Positions 1-7,598 of a stretch of 14,908 nucleotides of DNA are shown here, piece by piece. The DNA lies in the NCBI GenBank assembly GCA_903927685.1, contig CAIYOB010000797.1, forward strand, positions 1 through 14,908, read 5' to 3'. The translations under genes were made by a program, and so were the position numbers. This DNA is from an uncultured Planctomycetaceae bacterium (lineage in GTDB: Bacteria > Planctomycetota > Planctomycetia > Pirellulales > Pirellulaceae). The notes under the pieces were generated by a model that worked only from the letters and a program-made list of their open reading frames with translations, had not been told where the DNA came from and did no database searches. Position 1 is the stretch's first letter; every line of letters begins with the position of its first letter.

Positions 1-30
1 GCTCCGCGAAAGAACGCCCTTTCGCGGAGC
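1..30. repeat. 12-bp hairpin at window edge
   Basis: A perfect inverted repeat with arms at 1-12 and 19-30 (GCTCCGCGAAAG and its complement) and a 6-base loop. It lies 37 bases past the stop codon of the DUF4962 gene, so it could act as a transcription end or 3' stabiliser. No T-tract can be judged because the window ends here. The right arm continues as GAAAGG, so the palindrome may be longer and cut by the window edge. The sequence style resembles dispersed planctomycete intergenic palindromes, which is an impression from memory, not a search. Confidence 0.6.
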
Positions 31-67
31 GAAAGGCGACAGTCTGACGGTTATTTCTCGAACGGCG

Positions 68-2455
68 TTAATCCGCGCGGCCGAGTTCAATGCGAATCGG
101 AGCGGCTGCCCCGGGCGGTGCAAAGGTCACGGTTTGGACTTGTCCTCCGCTCGTGAATCGAACCCCCAAGCCGGCGTTCGATTCGACTCGCTGGGCGGTC
201 CATTCAGGACGCTGGCCGGCGCGGTAGGGCACCAGGATCGTCAGCATGCCCAGTTGCCGGCTCGGTTCCCGCGTGCCCGCTTCGACATGCCATTGGTTCG
301 GGAACGGCTTGGTGGGTGGCGGCGTGAACCCGTCCCACTGGCGGAAGGCCAATGGCTGCGGCCCCAAGTACTGGACGTCAACACCCGCGTGGGCCTGCTG
401 GACGGACAATCGCTGCTGGCCTTCGTCCAACTCAAAGGCTGCCAGCGCGTGCAGCATGAACTGGAATGTCGTTGGCGATTTGGCTTCCAGGTCATCGTAC
501 AGCACGAGGTAGGGGACTCTTTGGGGGCCGGAGGCCGAGCCTTTGACGAAGATCACGTGGCGTTGGTACCGCGTCAAGCGATCGCCGTAGGCCGCCGTGG
601 CGTCGCCGACGACGTAGTCCCACTCGGGCGTGAACCGGCTGTCGACGATCCGGCCGTGCGGGGCGGGCGTGTGCTTGATTTGCCCCTCGCCGGCGACCAG
701 GACGCCGTTGTGCGCGGCGGTGCTATGGGCCCACTGGTAATGGAACTTGCTGCCATGCAAGTCGCGATAGACGCACGTGGTCAGCAGCGCGTCGCCATAG
801 GCGTTCAGTTGAAATGTGTTGTGCGGGTTATGGCCGTGGCTCTGCGTGCCGAACGGGCTGGATTTGAACAGGAAGTGCACGTCGTCGCGGCTGTCCAGCA
901 GGGTCGTATGCAGGCTGGCGACGCCGATGCCGTGGAAGACCTTGGACGTCGGCAGATCCGTTGGCGGCTTGGCGGCTGGCAGCGGCGGCAGGTTGGCGGC
1001 GTACAGGAATCCCAGGATCCCGCCCTCGCCAGCCATACCCCAACGCTCCGTCCACCACCGCCAATACGCGGCGTGCTGGCCGTCCGGCTGGCTGCCTTTG
1101 ACGCGGAGGTGGTATTCCATGAACCCGCCGATGCCGCTCGACGGCGGTCGGAAGGACAGGTCGCCGAAGCCGCTGTTGGGCGATCCGGGCGGGGCGATGT
1201 ACAACGGATAGTCGCCTACCTGGGCAAAGAACGGCTTCTGCAGGCCATCGATCCCCAAGGCGGATTGGGCGACCTGCAGCCACCACACGGCTTTGCCCAT
1301 GTAGCCGCTCCAATAGCTGACGCCCTCGTGCCAGCCGCCGTCGTCATCGGCCCAGACGGGATAGCAGCCGTAGAATTTGTTGACCGCGTAATCGAGCCAC
1401 GTCTCCGCCTCGGGGATTTCGCCCAGGAAGGCGATTCCAGCTTCGCCGACTTTGTGCCAGATGCGATTACCGTGGCTGCTGTACGGCGCGTTCAGGTGCC
1501 CCGTGCCGCCGGCGATTTCGCCGCTGTCCCAGGCATCGCTGACGCGGCGCAACATGCTGGCGCGGATCCGTTCCCGCTCGGCCGGCGTGAACATGTCGTG
1601 GGCCCAATCGTAGGCCCGCGCGGGGCGATACAGCATCGGCTTGCCGGCTTCGCAATTCAAGCGGAAGTTGGTCGGGCCGTCGGGATCCCAGGCGGCCAGG
1701 TGCAGCACCCAACGGCGTGCGGCCTCGCCATACGTGCGGTCCTGCGAGAGCAAGTAGACAAAGGCCAGCGTTTCGGCTTCTTTGCAGGCCCGCTCGGTCT
1801 GCTCGCGATTGGGCCACCAGTACTTGATTGCCTCCTGATCGTCCTTGTCCCGCGCCGAGCCGCGATGCGAGGGCTCCGGGGTCGGGCCGGCGCGGAGGAT
1901 TCGGTCCGCTTCCGTTCGCAGCTTGTTGAATTCCCCGGCCAGCTTGCCGCGGGCCAACTCCCGCAGCCGCGGCAGGTCTTCCGGGCGCAGGAACAGCCGC
2001 GGATGGCCGCCGGGGATCCGCTGCTGCTGCTCGGCTCGCGTCGGCATGGGGAACTCGCGGGCGTCGGCCGGTACGACGACTTTGCGGACGACGCTCCAGC
2101 CGGATTGCCGCCCGTCCCGAGTCGTGAACCGGTATCTCCAGTGATACTCGCCGGGGGTCAGCGCGCGGTGGTGCGTGTACGTGTTCCAGACGAAGCCGTC
2201 CGCGGTTTCGGCGTCGCTGAAGTCCGGCTTGGCGGCCCACTGGATCGCGTACGTGGCGGCGTCCTTATCATGCAGCCAGATGAACGAGGGCGGGTTCAGG
2301 CTGACGGTCTCGCCGTCGTCGGGCTGGTAGCCGACCTCACCGGGCTTCGGCGCGCGATTGGAGATCGTCGGGTCGGCGGCGGTGGAGGAGGAGGCCAGGA
2401 GACTGGCGAACAACAGGAAAGCGACGGCGGCGGGAGGCAAGAATCGGGCGGACAT
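68..2455 (-). CDS. Secreted DUF4962 / heparinase II/III-like polysaccharide lyase-type protein
   Basis: A 795-residue protein with a signal peptide (about residues 1-27, hydrophobic core 9-22, cleavage near STAA-D), so it is exported. Residues ~30-140 form the DUF4962 beta-rich region (PPSFIW, GEYHWRYRF); ~150-490 look like the alpha/alpha toroid of heparinase-type lyases, with SSHGNR at 326-331 and GGWHEGVSYW at 373-382; ~505-795 is the beta-sandwich part with SHGHNPHNTF at 539-548 and WAHSTAAHNG at 575-584. These His/Asn/Tyr-rich motifs match the heparinase II/III fold, whose members cleave uronic-acid polysaccharides by beta-elimination. The substrate cannot be read from the sequence. The start is ATG; the Shine-Dalgarno is weak, and the signal peptide supports this start. 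It stands apart from fusA, 379 bases upstream, so it probably has its own promoter. The family assignment is firm, the lyase activity is inferred. Confidence 0.88.
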   Translation of the reverse strand: MSARFLPPAAVAFLLFASLLASSSTAADPTISNRAPKPGEVGYQPDDGETVSLNPPSFIWLHDKDAATYAIQWAAKPDFSDAETADGFVWNTYTHHRALTPGEYHWRYRFTTRDGRQSGWSVVRKVVVPADAREFPMPTRAEQQQRIPGGHPRLFLRPEDLPRLRELARGKLAGEFNKLRTEADRILRAGPTPEPSHRGSARDKDDQEAIKYWWPNREQTERACKEAETLAFVYLLSQDRTYGEAARRWVLHLAAWDPDGPTNFRLNCEAGKPMLYRPARAYDWAHDMFTPAERERIRASMLRRVSDAWDSGEIAGGTGHLNAPYSSHGNRIWHKVGEAGIAFLGEIPEAETWLDYAVNKFYGCYPVWADDDGGWHEGVSYWSGYMGKAVWWLQVAQSALGIDGLQKPFFAQVGDYPLYIAPPGSPNSGFGDLSFRPPSSGIGGFMEYHLRVKGSQPDGQHAAYWRWWTERWGMAGEGGILGFLYAANLPPLPAAKPPTDLPTSKVFHGIGVASLHTTLLDSRDDVHFLFKSSPFGTQSHGHNPHNTFQLNAYGDALLTTCVYRDLHGSKFHYQWAHSTAAHNGVLVAGEGQIKHTPAPHGRIVDSRFTPEWDYVVGDATAAYGDRLTRYQRHVIFVKGSASGPQRVPYLVLYDDLEAKSPTTFQFMLHALAAFELDEGQQRLSVQQAHAGVDVQYLGPQPLAFRQWDGFTPPPTKPFPNQWHVEAGTREPSRQLGMLTILVPYRAGQRPEWTAQRVESNAGLGVRFTSGGQVQTVTFAPPGAAAPIRIELGRAD

Positions 2456-2545
2456 GGCATGGACTTCTGCTTGTGGCGTGGTTGGGGCACTTGATGGTAA
2501 CGGGCGCGTTCAACTCGCGGAAGATCGCGGGCAAGAAAACGAACA

Positions 2546-2601
2546 GGTCGCGTGGCGACGACAGCTCGCGTCTGGCGCGAACGATTCGTCGCTACGCGAC
2601 C
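2546..2601. repeat. Nested inverted repeat (cruciform-like)
   Basis: Arms at 2546-2560 and 2587-2601 are complementary over 15 bases with a single mismatch that becomes G-U in one strand. The 26-base interior contains a second short palindrome, TCGCG/CGCGA around a 5-base loop. It sits about 90 bases upstream of the DUF4962 start codon and could fold in the leader RNA, but it may equally be a mobile palindromic repeat. Confidence 0.55.
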
Positions 2602-2625
2602 GTGGGTGGAATCCGGCAGGTGCTG

Positions 2626-2695
2626 CGGGAGACCTGCGGTCGGCGGTTTCGTCGGGGTCGGGAGACCCGCGCCGAGCCGAGGCGGGAGACCTGCG
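2626..2695. repeat. Three copies of CGGGAGACCYGCG
   Basis: The 13-base element occurs at 2626-2638, 2659-2671 and 2683-2695, all in the same orientation. Copies two and three stay similar further downstream (CCGARC). Spacing is irregular (33 and 24 bases), so this is not a CRISPR-type array. It looks like degenerate intergenic repeat material; no function is evident. Confidence 0.6.
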
Positions 2696-2762
2696 CCGAA
2701 CGAAAGCGAGGAACGGCGAACCGGGCCGAGCGGTGGCCCCCACCCGGCCTCTACCACGTCCG

Positions 2763-2787
2763 ACCTCCCCCGCTGCGCGGGGGAGGT
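2763..2787. repeat. 11-bp perfect hairpin downstream of fusA
   Basis: Arms 2763-2773 and 2777-2787 (ACCTCCCCCGC and its complement) enclose the 3-base loop TGC. It lies 47 bases past the fusA stop codon, so it may mark the end of the hisA-fusA transcript. There is no T-tract on the exit side, so it is not a classical intrinsic terminator; it could protect the 3' end or be a dispersed palindromic element. Confidence 0.6.
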
Positions 2788-2834
2788 TAAGAGCCTGTCG
2801 GCAGACAATGCGACCGCGATTGCCCGCCGTCGTC

Positions 2835-4931
2835 TTACTCCTCTTCTTCCTCGTGCAGCTTGGCCTTGGCCATGATTTCCTGCTGGATGTTGGCCGGCAT
2901 GACGTCGTAGTGACTGAACTCCATCGTATAGCTGCCCTGGCCGCCGGTCATACTGGACAGCGTGCGGGCATACGTCGTCACTTCGCGCAACGGCACTTCG
3001 GCTTTGACCGTCTGCAGGTTGCCGCCCGCCGTGTCGCTGCCCTGCAGGCGTCCGCCGCGGCTGGACATGTCGCTGTACACGTCGCCGACCTTGCTTTCGG
3101 GAACCGTGATCTCCATCTTGACGACCGGTTCGAGCAAGCACGGACGGGCTTTTTCAAAGACCTGCTTGAAGGCCATCCGGGCTGCCGTGCGGAAGGCGGT
3201 TTCCGAGCTGTCCACTTCGTGGTACTTGCCGAAGTGGACTTCGATGGCCAGGTTCTCGACGGTATAGCCGGCGATCACGCCGCCTTCGAGGCGTTCCTTG
3301 AACCCTTTTTCGATGGCCGGCAGGAAGTTGCCGGGAATCACGCCGCCGACGACCGAATTCACCCACAGGAAGTTGTGCGTTTCGTCGTAGTGGTACTCTT
3401 TCATCGAAGCGAATCGGTCCTTGGTGGCAAACTCCTCGATGACCGTGCCGCGCGGCAGCGGGAACATGCGGATGTGCACTTCGCCGAACTGGCCGCGGCC
3501 GCCGGTCTGCTTCTTGTGGCGGTACATGCCCTCGGCCGGCGACTGGATGGTCTCGCGGAAGGGGATCTTGGGCTCCTTGGTTTCCACGTCCAGCTTGTCG
3601 CGGCGGTGCAGCCGTTCGCGGATGATCAGCAGGTGCAGTTCGCTCATGCCGGTCATCACCAGTTCTTTGGTCTGCATGTCCCGGTCGATGTGGATCGTCG
3701 GATCTTCCTCGGCGATCTTGGCCAGCGCGCCCGACAACTTGGTCTCGTCGCCGCGACTCTTGGGTGACACGGCCAGCCCGACCATCGGCGTAGGGAACTT
3801 CATTTCGGGCAGCCGGTAGTCGCCCAGCGTTGAACCGGTGTGCAGTTCCTCCATCTTGGCGACCGCCACGATATCACCGGGCCCGGCTTCCTCGACCGGG
3901 GACGTCTCACCGGCCTGGATGCGCAACAGTTGGCCCATCCGCAGCCCCTTGCGCGAGCTGGACGCCGAGACGTTCTGGTCGCGTTTCAGCGAGCCGGAAA
4001 AGATCCGGATGAAGTTCAGCTTTTGGACGAACGGGTCGATGCGGGTCTTGAACACCTGGGCGACCAGCGGACCGTCGGCTTTCGGTTCGACCGTGATTTC
4101 CTCGCCGTCCTTGCTGGCCTGCCGCGGCAGGTCGACGGGCGACAGGCCGCACAGGGCGACGGCATCCAGCAGCTCGGTCAGCCCCACGCCCGTCTTGCCG
4201 GAACAGCAGACGATCGGAATCAACGTCCCGGCGCGGACCGCCCGAACGATCAACCGCGACAGCTCCTCGGCGGTCGGCGGCTCGCCTTCCAGGTACTTCA
4301 TCATGACTTCTTCGTCGACCTCGATGATCGATTCGATCAGCGGATCATGGATTTCGTTCGGATCGACCAAGGCGCCGTCGACATCGGCGGGGACGGTCAA
4401 GGTACTGGCCACGCCACGGAAGCCGGCACCCTGGCCCAGCGGCACGTTCAGCAGCACGCAGCGATTGCCCCACATTTCGCGGATCGCGTCGACGAGCGCC
4501 GGGAAATCGATGTTGTCGCCGTCCAGCTTGCTCAGAACGATCATCCGACCGAGGCCCGCTTTACCTGCTTCCGCGAACACCCGCCGCGTATTGACCTCGA
4601 TGCCCGACTGGGCGTTGATCACGATCAAGGCCGTGTCGACCCCGCGGAGGGCACAGATGGTCTGGCCGATGTAATCGGGATAGCCCGGGGTGTCCAGGAC
4701 ATTGAACTGCTTGCCGGCGTGGCTGAAGTGAACCAGCTTGGCCTCAATCGTGTACTTGTGTTGCTTCTCTTCGGGATCAAAGTCGCAGATGCTGGACCCG
4801 TCGTCCACGCTGGGAACCGCATTGACCGTGCCGGTCTTGACCAGCACCTTGTCGATCAGCGTCGTCTTTCCCGATGAACCGTGCCCACAGAAAGCGATGT
4901 TGCGGATGTCTTCGATTCTCACGTTCGCCAT
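2835..4931 (-). CDS. fusA: Elongation factor G, EF-G2-type paralogue
   Basis: A 698-residue translational GTPase with the full EF-G domain order: G domain (~1-270), domain II, III, IV and V, the C-terminal part carrying KKQTGGRGQFGEVHIR, GGVIPGNFLPAIEKG and the ending TGGQGSYTMEFSHYDVMP. G1 is GHGSSGKT at 16-23. Three sites differ from canonical EF-G: G3 reads DTPGY (80-84) where the catalytic His is normally DTPGH, G4 is SKLD (134-137) rather than NKxD, and the usual switch I RGITI is replaced by a segment around HKYTIEAK. These features match the EF-G2 branch, as in the second Thermus EF-G, rather than the main ribosomal translocase. It ends in a short Glu run. The start has an AAGGA site about 7 bases upstream. 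It lies 20 bases after hisA and is probably cotranscribed with it. A canonical EF-G is expected elsewhere in the genome; the exact role of this paralogue is unknown. Confidence 0.92.
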   Translation of the reverse strand: MANVRIEDIRNIAFCGHGSSGKTTLIDKVLVKTGTVNAVPSVDDGSSICDFDPEEKQHKYTIEAKLVHFSHAGKQFNVLDTPGYPDYIGQTICALRGVDTALIVINAQSGIEVNTRRVFAEAGKAGLGRMIVLSKLDGDNIDFPALVDAIREMWGNRCVLLNVPLGQGAGFRGVASTLTVPADVDGALVDPNEIHDPLIESIIEVDEEVMMKYLEGEPPTAEELSRLIVRAVRAGTLIPIVCCSGKTGVGLTELLDAVALCGLSPVDLPRQASKDGEEITVEPKADGPLVAQVFKTRIDPFVQKLNFIRIFSGSLKRDQNVSASSSRKGLRMGQLLRIQAGETSPVEEAGPGDIVAVAKMEELHTGSTLGDYRLPEMKFPTPMVGLAVSPKSRGDETKLSGALAKIAEEDPTIHIDRDMQTKELVMTGMSELHLLIIRERLHRRDKLDVETKEPKIPFRETIQSPAEGMYRHKKQTGGRGQFGEVHIRMFPLPRGTVIEEFATKDRFASMKEYHYDETHNFLWVNSVVGGVIPGNFLPAIEKGFKERLEGGVIAGYTVENLAIEVHFGKYHEVDSSETAFRTAARMAFKQVFEKARPCLLEPVVKMEITVPESKVGDVYSDMSSRGGRLQGSDTAGGNLQTVKAEVPLREVTTYARTLSSMTGGQGSYTMEFSHYDVMPANIQQEIMAKAKLHEEEEE

Positions 4932-4951
4932 GCCGGTTTCCTTTACAACGA

Positions 4952-5686
4952 TCAGATGATTCTGCCGGTGTCAGCCGTGGCCGCTGCCAGGGCCGCCGCC
5001 AGCGACAGTCTTCCTTCGTACAACGTCCGCCCGATGATACAGCCAGCCAGGCCGCGTTGGGCCAGTTGCCGCACATCGTCCGCGGTCGTCACGCCCCCCG
5101 AGGCGATGACCGGAACTTCGACCGCGCGCCGCATTTCCTCCATGGCCCCCAAGTTCGGGCCGCTCAGCATTCCGTCGCAAGCGATGTCGGTGTAGATGAT
5201 CGCCGCGATCGGCTCGCGCGAGATCTCCCGCGCCAAGTCCACGGCGGCCACGTCGCTGGTGCTCAACCAGCCGTCGGTCGCCACGCGACCATCCCGGGCG
5301 TCGATGCCCACGGCCAGCCGTCCGGGAAACTCGCGACACATCTCGCGAAACCAAGCCGGATCCTTCAGCGCCTTGGTCCCGATCACCAGCCGCGTCAGCC
5401 CCAAGCCCAACATCTCCTGGATCGTCTGGCGGTCGCGAATGCCGCCACCCAGTTCACAGGGGACCCCGACCGCCTGGACGATCGCGGCGATCGCAGCTCG
5501 ATTGACGCTGCGGCCGTCCCGAGCACCGTCCAGGTCCACCAGGTGCAAACACGAGGCGCCGTCGGCGACCCAGCGGCACGCCATGGCGGCCGGATCATCG
5601 CCGAACACCGTCTCGCGGTTGTAGTCGCCCTGCAGCAGCCGCACACACTTGCCGCCGCGCAGATCGATTGCGGGCCAGATTTCCAT
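4952..5686 (-). CDS. hisA: HisA, ProFAR isomerase of histidine biosynthesis
   Basis: A 244-residue (beta/alpha)8-barrel enzyme that converts ProFAR to PRFAR by an Amadori rearrangement, the fourth step of cytoplasmic histidine synthesis. The catalytic pair is visible: Asp8 in AIDLRGG and Asp129 in AVGIDARDG, with Thr166 in YTDI. Both phosphate-binding halves are present: ELGGGI (78-83) on one side, and SGGV (196-199) with IGRTLYEG (218-225) on the other. Length is normal for the family. HisA rather than HisF is supported by the N-terminal EIWPAIDLRGGKCVRL. The start ATG has GGGGA six bases upstream. No other his gene is in the window; its only close partner is the EF-G gene 20 bases downstream. 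A 192-base leader with a possible promoter separates it from the preceding FAD oxidoreductase gene. Confidence 0.95.
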   Translation of the reverse strand: MEIWPAIDLRGGKCVRLLQGDYNRETVFGDDPAAMACRWVADGASCLHLVDLDGARDGRSVNRAAIAAIVQAVGVPCELGGGIRDRQTIQEMLGLGLTRLVIGTKALKDPAWFREMCREFPGRLAVGIDARDGRVATDGWLSTSDVAAVDLAREISREPIAAIIYTDIACDGMLSGPNLGAMEEMRRAVEVPVIASGGVTTADDVRQLAQRGLAGCIIGRTLYEGRLSLAAALAAATADTGRII

Positions 5687-5773
5687 CCAAAATCCCCAGA
5701 ACCGACGTACCTGCCGGAAAAGAACAACCGCCCCGGCATCGCGGCCAGTGAGGTCGAACTTCCAAAACGCACA

Positions 5774-5802
5774 AGTATGCCAAAATGCGGTCTTTTGGGC
5801 AA
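5774..5802 (-). promoter_or_regulatory. Possible sigma-70-type promoter of hisA-fusA, overlapping a direct repeat
   Basis: On the minus strand, TTGCCC (5797-5802) and CATACT (5774-5779) are separated by 17 bases, each matching the -35 and -10 consensus at 4 of 6 positions. The predicted RNA would start about 80 bases before hisA. Both boxes fall within two copies of TGGCATACTTG (5800-5810 and 5772-5782), so the spacing could arise from the repeat itself or the repeat could be a regulator site. Sequence evidence only. Confidence 0.35.
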
Positions 5803-5878
5803 GTATGCCAGGAGAAAGCTGGACGTTGGGGAATTGAGAGGAAGAGCAACCGCCCGCAGATCCGGATTATCTCGACCT

Positions 5879-7261
5879 TCAGTCCTTCAGGCAGTGCTTG
5901 TTGGCGATGGTGATTCCGCTGACGATGGCCCCGACAATGCCGACGAAACCTTGGTCACTACCGCACAGGAACAGGTTGTCCAGATGCGTAGTGCCGTCCA
6001 ATCGCTTTTCCGGCGCACCGTACACGGCGCCATTGTGGTGCCAGGTGAAACGGCGGATCGTGGTCGGAGTGAACATGTCGGTGTCGACGACGTAGGCGCG
6101 GTAATCCGGGACGAACTGGACCGCGGCTTCGGTCAGGCGATCGTACCAGCGCAGTTTTTCCAGTGCGTACTGGTCGGCGGGCAGGTGGGACCAGCGGTCA
6201 AAATTGGCCAGGGCCGAGATCCGCAGGACGCCGTCCGGCAAGCCTTCATCCGCCCCGTAGGCGTAGTTGTTCGGCGAACAGACGACGCCGGTCCGCACGT
6301 CACACAACGCGTCCGGACGCTCCCAGTGGAACTGCTCCGAATCGTTGAAAAAAACAATGGTCCGGTCGTGCCCGAACTGTTGCGGCTGGCGATCGAGCAC
6401 CGAAATGCCTTCCACAAAGGACATCCGCCCCGGCCGCGCTTCGTCCAACTGCGTCAAGTCCTCGCACATCCGCAGCGTTTCCACCAGACCGGCCGACGAC
6501 AGGATCCGCCTGGCCTGCAACTCGTCGCCATTGTCCAGCACCACGCCGACGGCGCGGCGGCCTTCGGTCTTGATCCGGGCCACGCCGGACCGCAACCGCA
6601 GTTCGCCGCCCAGCGAGCGGAACCGGCGGATCAGGTTGCGGAGGATCAGCCGGACGCCGGCCAACGGGCGGGCGAATCCCTCCAGGAAGATACTGCGGAA
6701 CATGATACAGAACTGGCCGAACGGCATATCCCGCTCGGCGGCGTTCCCGTACCACATCAGCGGGCACAAGAGCATCTCGCGGAGCAAGGGTTCGCCGATG
6801 GTCTCATCCAGCACTTGGCGGGCCGACATCTCGAAATGAGCCGGATTCAGGTCGTCGTAGTCCACCAGTCGCTGGATCAGGCGGCGGAAGTTGTCCCGCT
6901 CGCGGGGAAAGGCTCGCGCGATCTCGGCAGCCAGCAATTCGATGTCGTTCCCGAATCTCAACTGGACGCCGGGAAACGCGATCGCCGATCCGATCTGGGG
7001 AACCAGGGCAAAATCGTCCCATTGGAACCGCAACTGGCGGAGCAAGCGGGCCAGCGGTCCGCGCTTGGCGCCGGGGGGCGTAAAGTTGGTGACGGCGTGC
7101 AGGCCGACGTCGTAGTCGCGGCCGCGCAGGCGGTAGAACGAGTTCAGGCCGCCGATCGTGTTGTGCCGTTCCAGGATGCAGACGCGCTGCTCGTAATGCG
7201 CCAAGCGAATGCCTGCCGCCAAGCCGGACATGCCCGCGCCAATGATGATCGTGTCGTACAT
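5879..7261 (-). CDS. CrtI/carotenoid-isomerase-type FAD-dependent oxidoreductase
   Basis: A 460-residue flavoprotein of the phytoene desaturase / CrtISO / amine-oxidase superfamily. The N-terminus has the dinucleotide-binding GAGMSG (8-13), the ribose-binding acid Glu31 and the second FAD-contact segment IGGLNS (36-41), followed by YDVGLHAV (50-57), as in carotenoid desaturases and isomerases. The C-terminal FAD motif is CGSDQG (433-438) with GIVGAIVSG (441-449). Such enzymes oxidise, desaturate or isomerise hydrophobic chains; the substrate here is unknown. No transmembrane segment is obvious. The gene starts 27 bases after the ACP stop and has little Shine-Dalgarno, suggesting translational coupling in one operon with the ACP and the ketosynthase. 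Genomic context argues for an acyl chain on ACP rather than a C40 carotenoid as substrate, but this is inference; no phytoene synthase is visible. Confidence 0.87.
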   Translation of the reverse strand: MYDTIIIGAGMSGLAAGIRLAHYEQRVCILERHNTIGGLNSFYRLRGRDYDVGLHAVTNFTPPGAKRGPLARLLRQLRFQWDDFALVPQIGSAIAFPGVQLRFGNDIELLAAEIARAFPRERDNFRRLIQRLVDYDDLNPAHFEMSARQVLDETIGEPLLREMLLCPLMWYGNAAERDMPFGQFCIMFRSIFLEGFARPLAGVRLILRNLIRRFRSLGGELRLRSGVARIKTEGRRAVGVVLDNGDELQARRILSSAGLVETLRMCEDLTQLDEARPGRMSFVEGISVLDRQPQQFGHDRTIVFFNDSEQFHWERPDALCDVRTGVVCSPNNYAYGADEGLPDGVLRISALANFDRWSHLPADQYALEKLRWYDRLTEAAVQFVPDYRAYVVDTDMFTPTTIRRFTWHHNGAVYGAPEKRLDGTTHLDNLFLCGSDQGFVGIVGAIVSGITIANKHCLKD

Positions 7262-7288
7262 CGGGGAGTTGCGACTCGCGCCACGTGC

Positions 7289-7540
7289 TCACACGTCCTT
7301 CATGAGCGGTTCCAGGTACTTGACCGTGCTGGACATCGACGCCAGTTCCTTGTAATGCTCCTCGGGAATCTGGACGCGGTGCCGCTTGCGCAACTCCATG
7401 ACGATGTCCAAAAAGTCCATGCTGTCCAGTTCCATCTGGTCGCGGAACGGCACATCGTCCCGGAGGTTCGTCAAGTCCTCGTCGGGGGCGATGTCCTCCA
7501 GGATACTGATAACTTCCGAACGGATTTCGGCTGGTGTCAT
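7289..7540 (-). CDS. Acyl carrier protein (dedicated)
   Basis: An 83-residue acidic four-helix carrier protein. The phosphopantetheine attachment site is Ser40 in ELDSMDFLDIV, the DS[LM]-type motif of ACPs. Length and the spacing of the N-terminal helix (TPAEIRSEVISILEDIAP) are normal for the family. The frame is open for 19 further residues upstream, but those are Arg-rich and unlike ACPs; the inner ATG at 7540 has AAGGAG ten bases upstream and is preferred. It lies between the ketosynthase gene (58 bases upstream) and the FAD oxidoreductase (27 bases downstream), so it probably carries the intermediate handled by both. It is unlikely to be the housekeeping AcpP, which usually reads GADSLD at the serine and sits with fab genes. 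It will need a phosphopantetheinyl transferase encoded elsewhere. Confidence 0.88.
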   Translation of the reverse strand: MTPAEIRSEVISILEDIAPDEDLTNLRDDVPFRDQMELDSMDFLDIVMELRKRHRVQIPEEHYKELASMSSTVKYLEPLMKDV

Positions 7541-7598
7541 GCCGCGTCTACTCCTTGATCGGCACCGCCCCGGCTCCCACCGGACGATGCTTTGCACT

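Larger units (their letters stand above)
2456..2834. other. Intergenic region rich in palindromes and short repeats, no gene
   Basis: This 379-base stretch lies between the end of fusA and the start of the DUF4962 gene. I see no credible coding sequence: the open frames crossing it are low-complexity Arg/Gly/Pro-rich and have no recognisable family. It holds a nested inverted repeat (2546-2601), three copies of a 13-base element (2626-2695) and a compact 11-bp hairpin (2763-2787), each listed separately. The promoter of the DUF4962 gene should lie in the part nearest 2455, but I could not pick a convincing one. Confidence 0.7.

Noticed and set aside
134..2494. Long plus-strand open frame opposite the DUF4962 gene
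   Set aside because: It is antisense to a clearly recognisable gene, has no known domain, and is a product of high GC content and codon bias.
2626..2695. CRISPR-like array
   Set aside because: The repeats are too short, the spacing irregular, and no cas genes are present.
2296..3141. Minus-strand open frame spanning the fusA end, the intergenic region and the DUF4962 start
   Set aside because: It is out of frame with both genes and consists of low-complexity Arg/Pro/Gly sequence.
5800..5810. Sigma-54-like site in TGGCATACTTGCC
   Set aside because: GG and GC are only 7 bases apart instead of the required 10.
5720..5855. Imperfect 14-base repeat AAGARCAACCGCCC at 5720-5733 and 5842-5855
   Set aside because: One mismatch, wide spacing and no link to a promoter element; could be chance.
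4874..7558. Very long plus-strand open frame opposite hisA, the FAD oxidoreductase and ACP
   Set aside because: It crosses three well-supported minus-strand genes and their gaps, and its composition (Arg, Gln, His, Asp-rich) is typical of a shadow frame.
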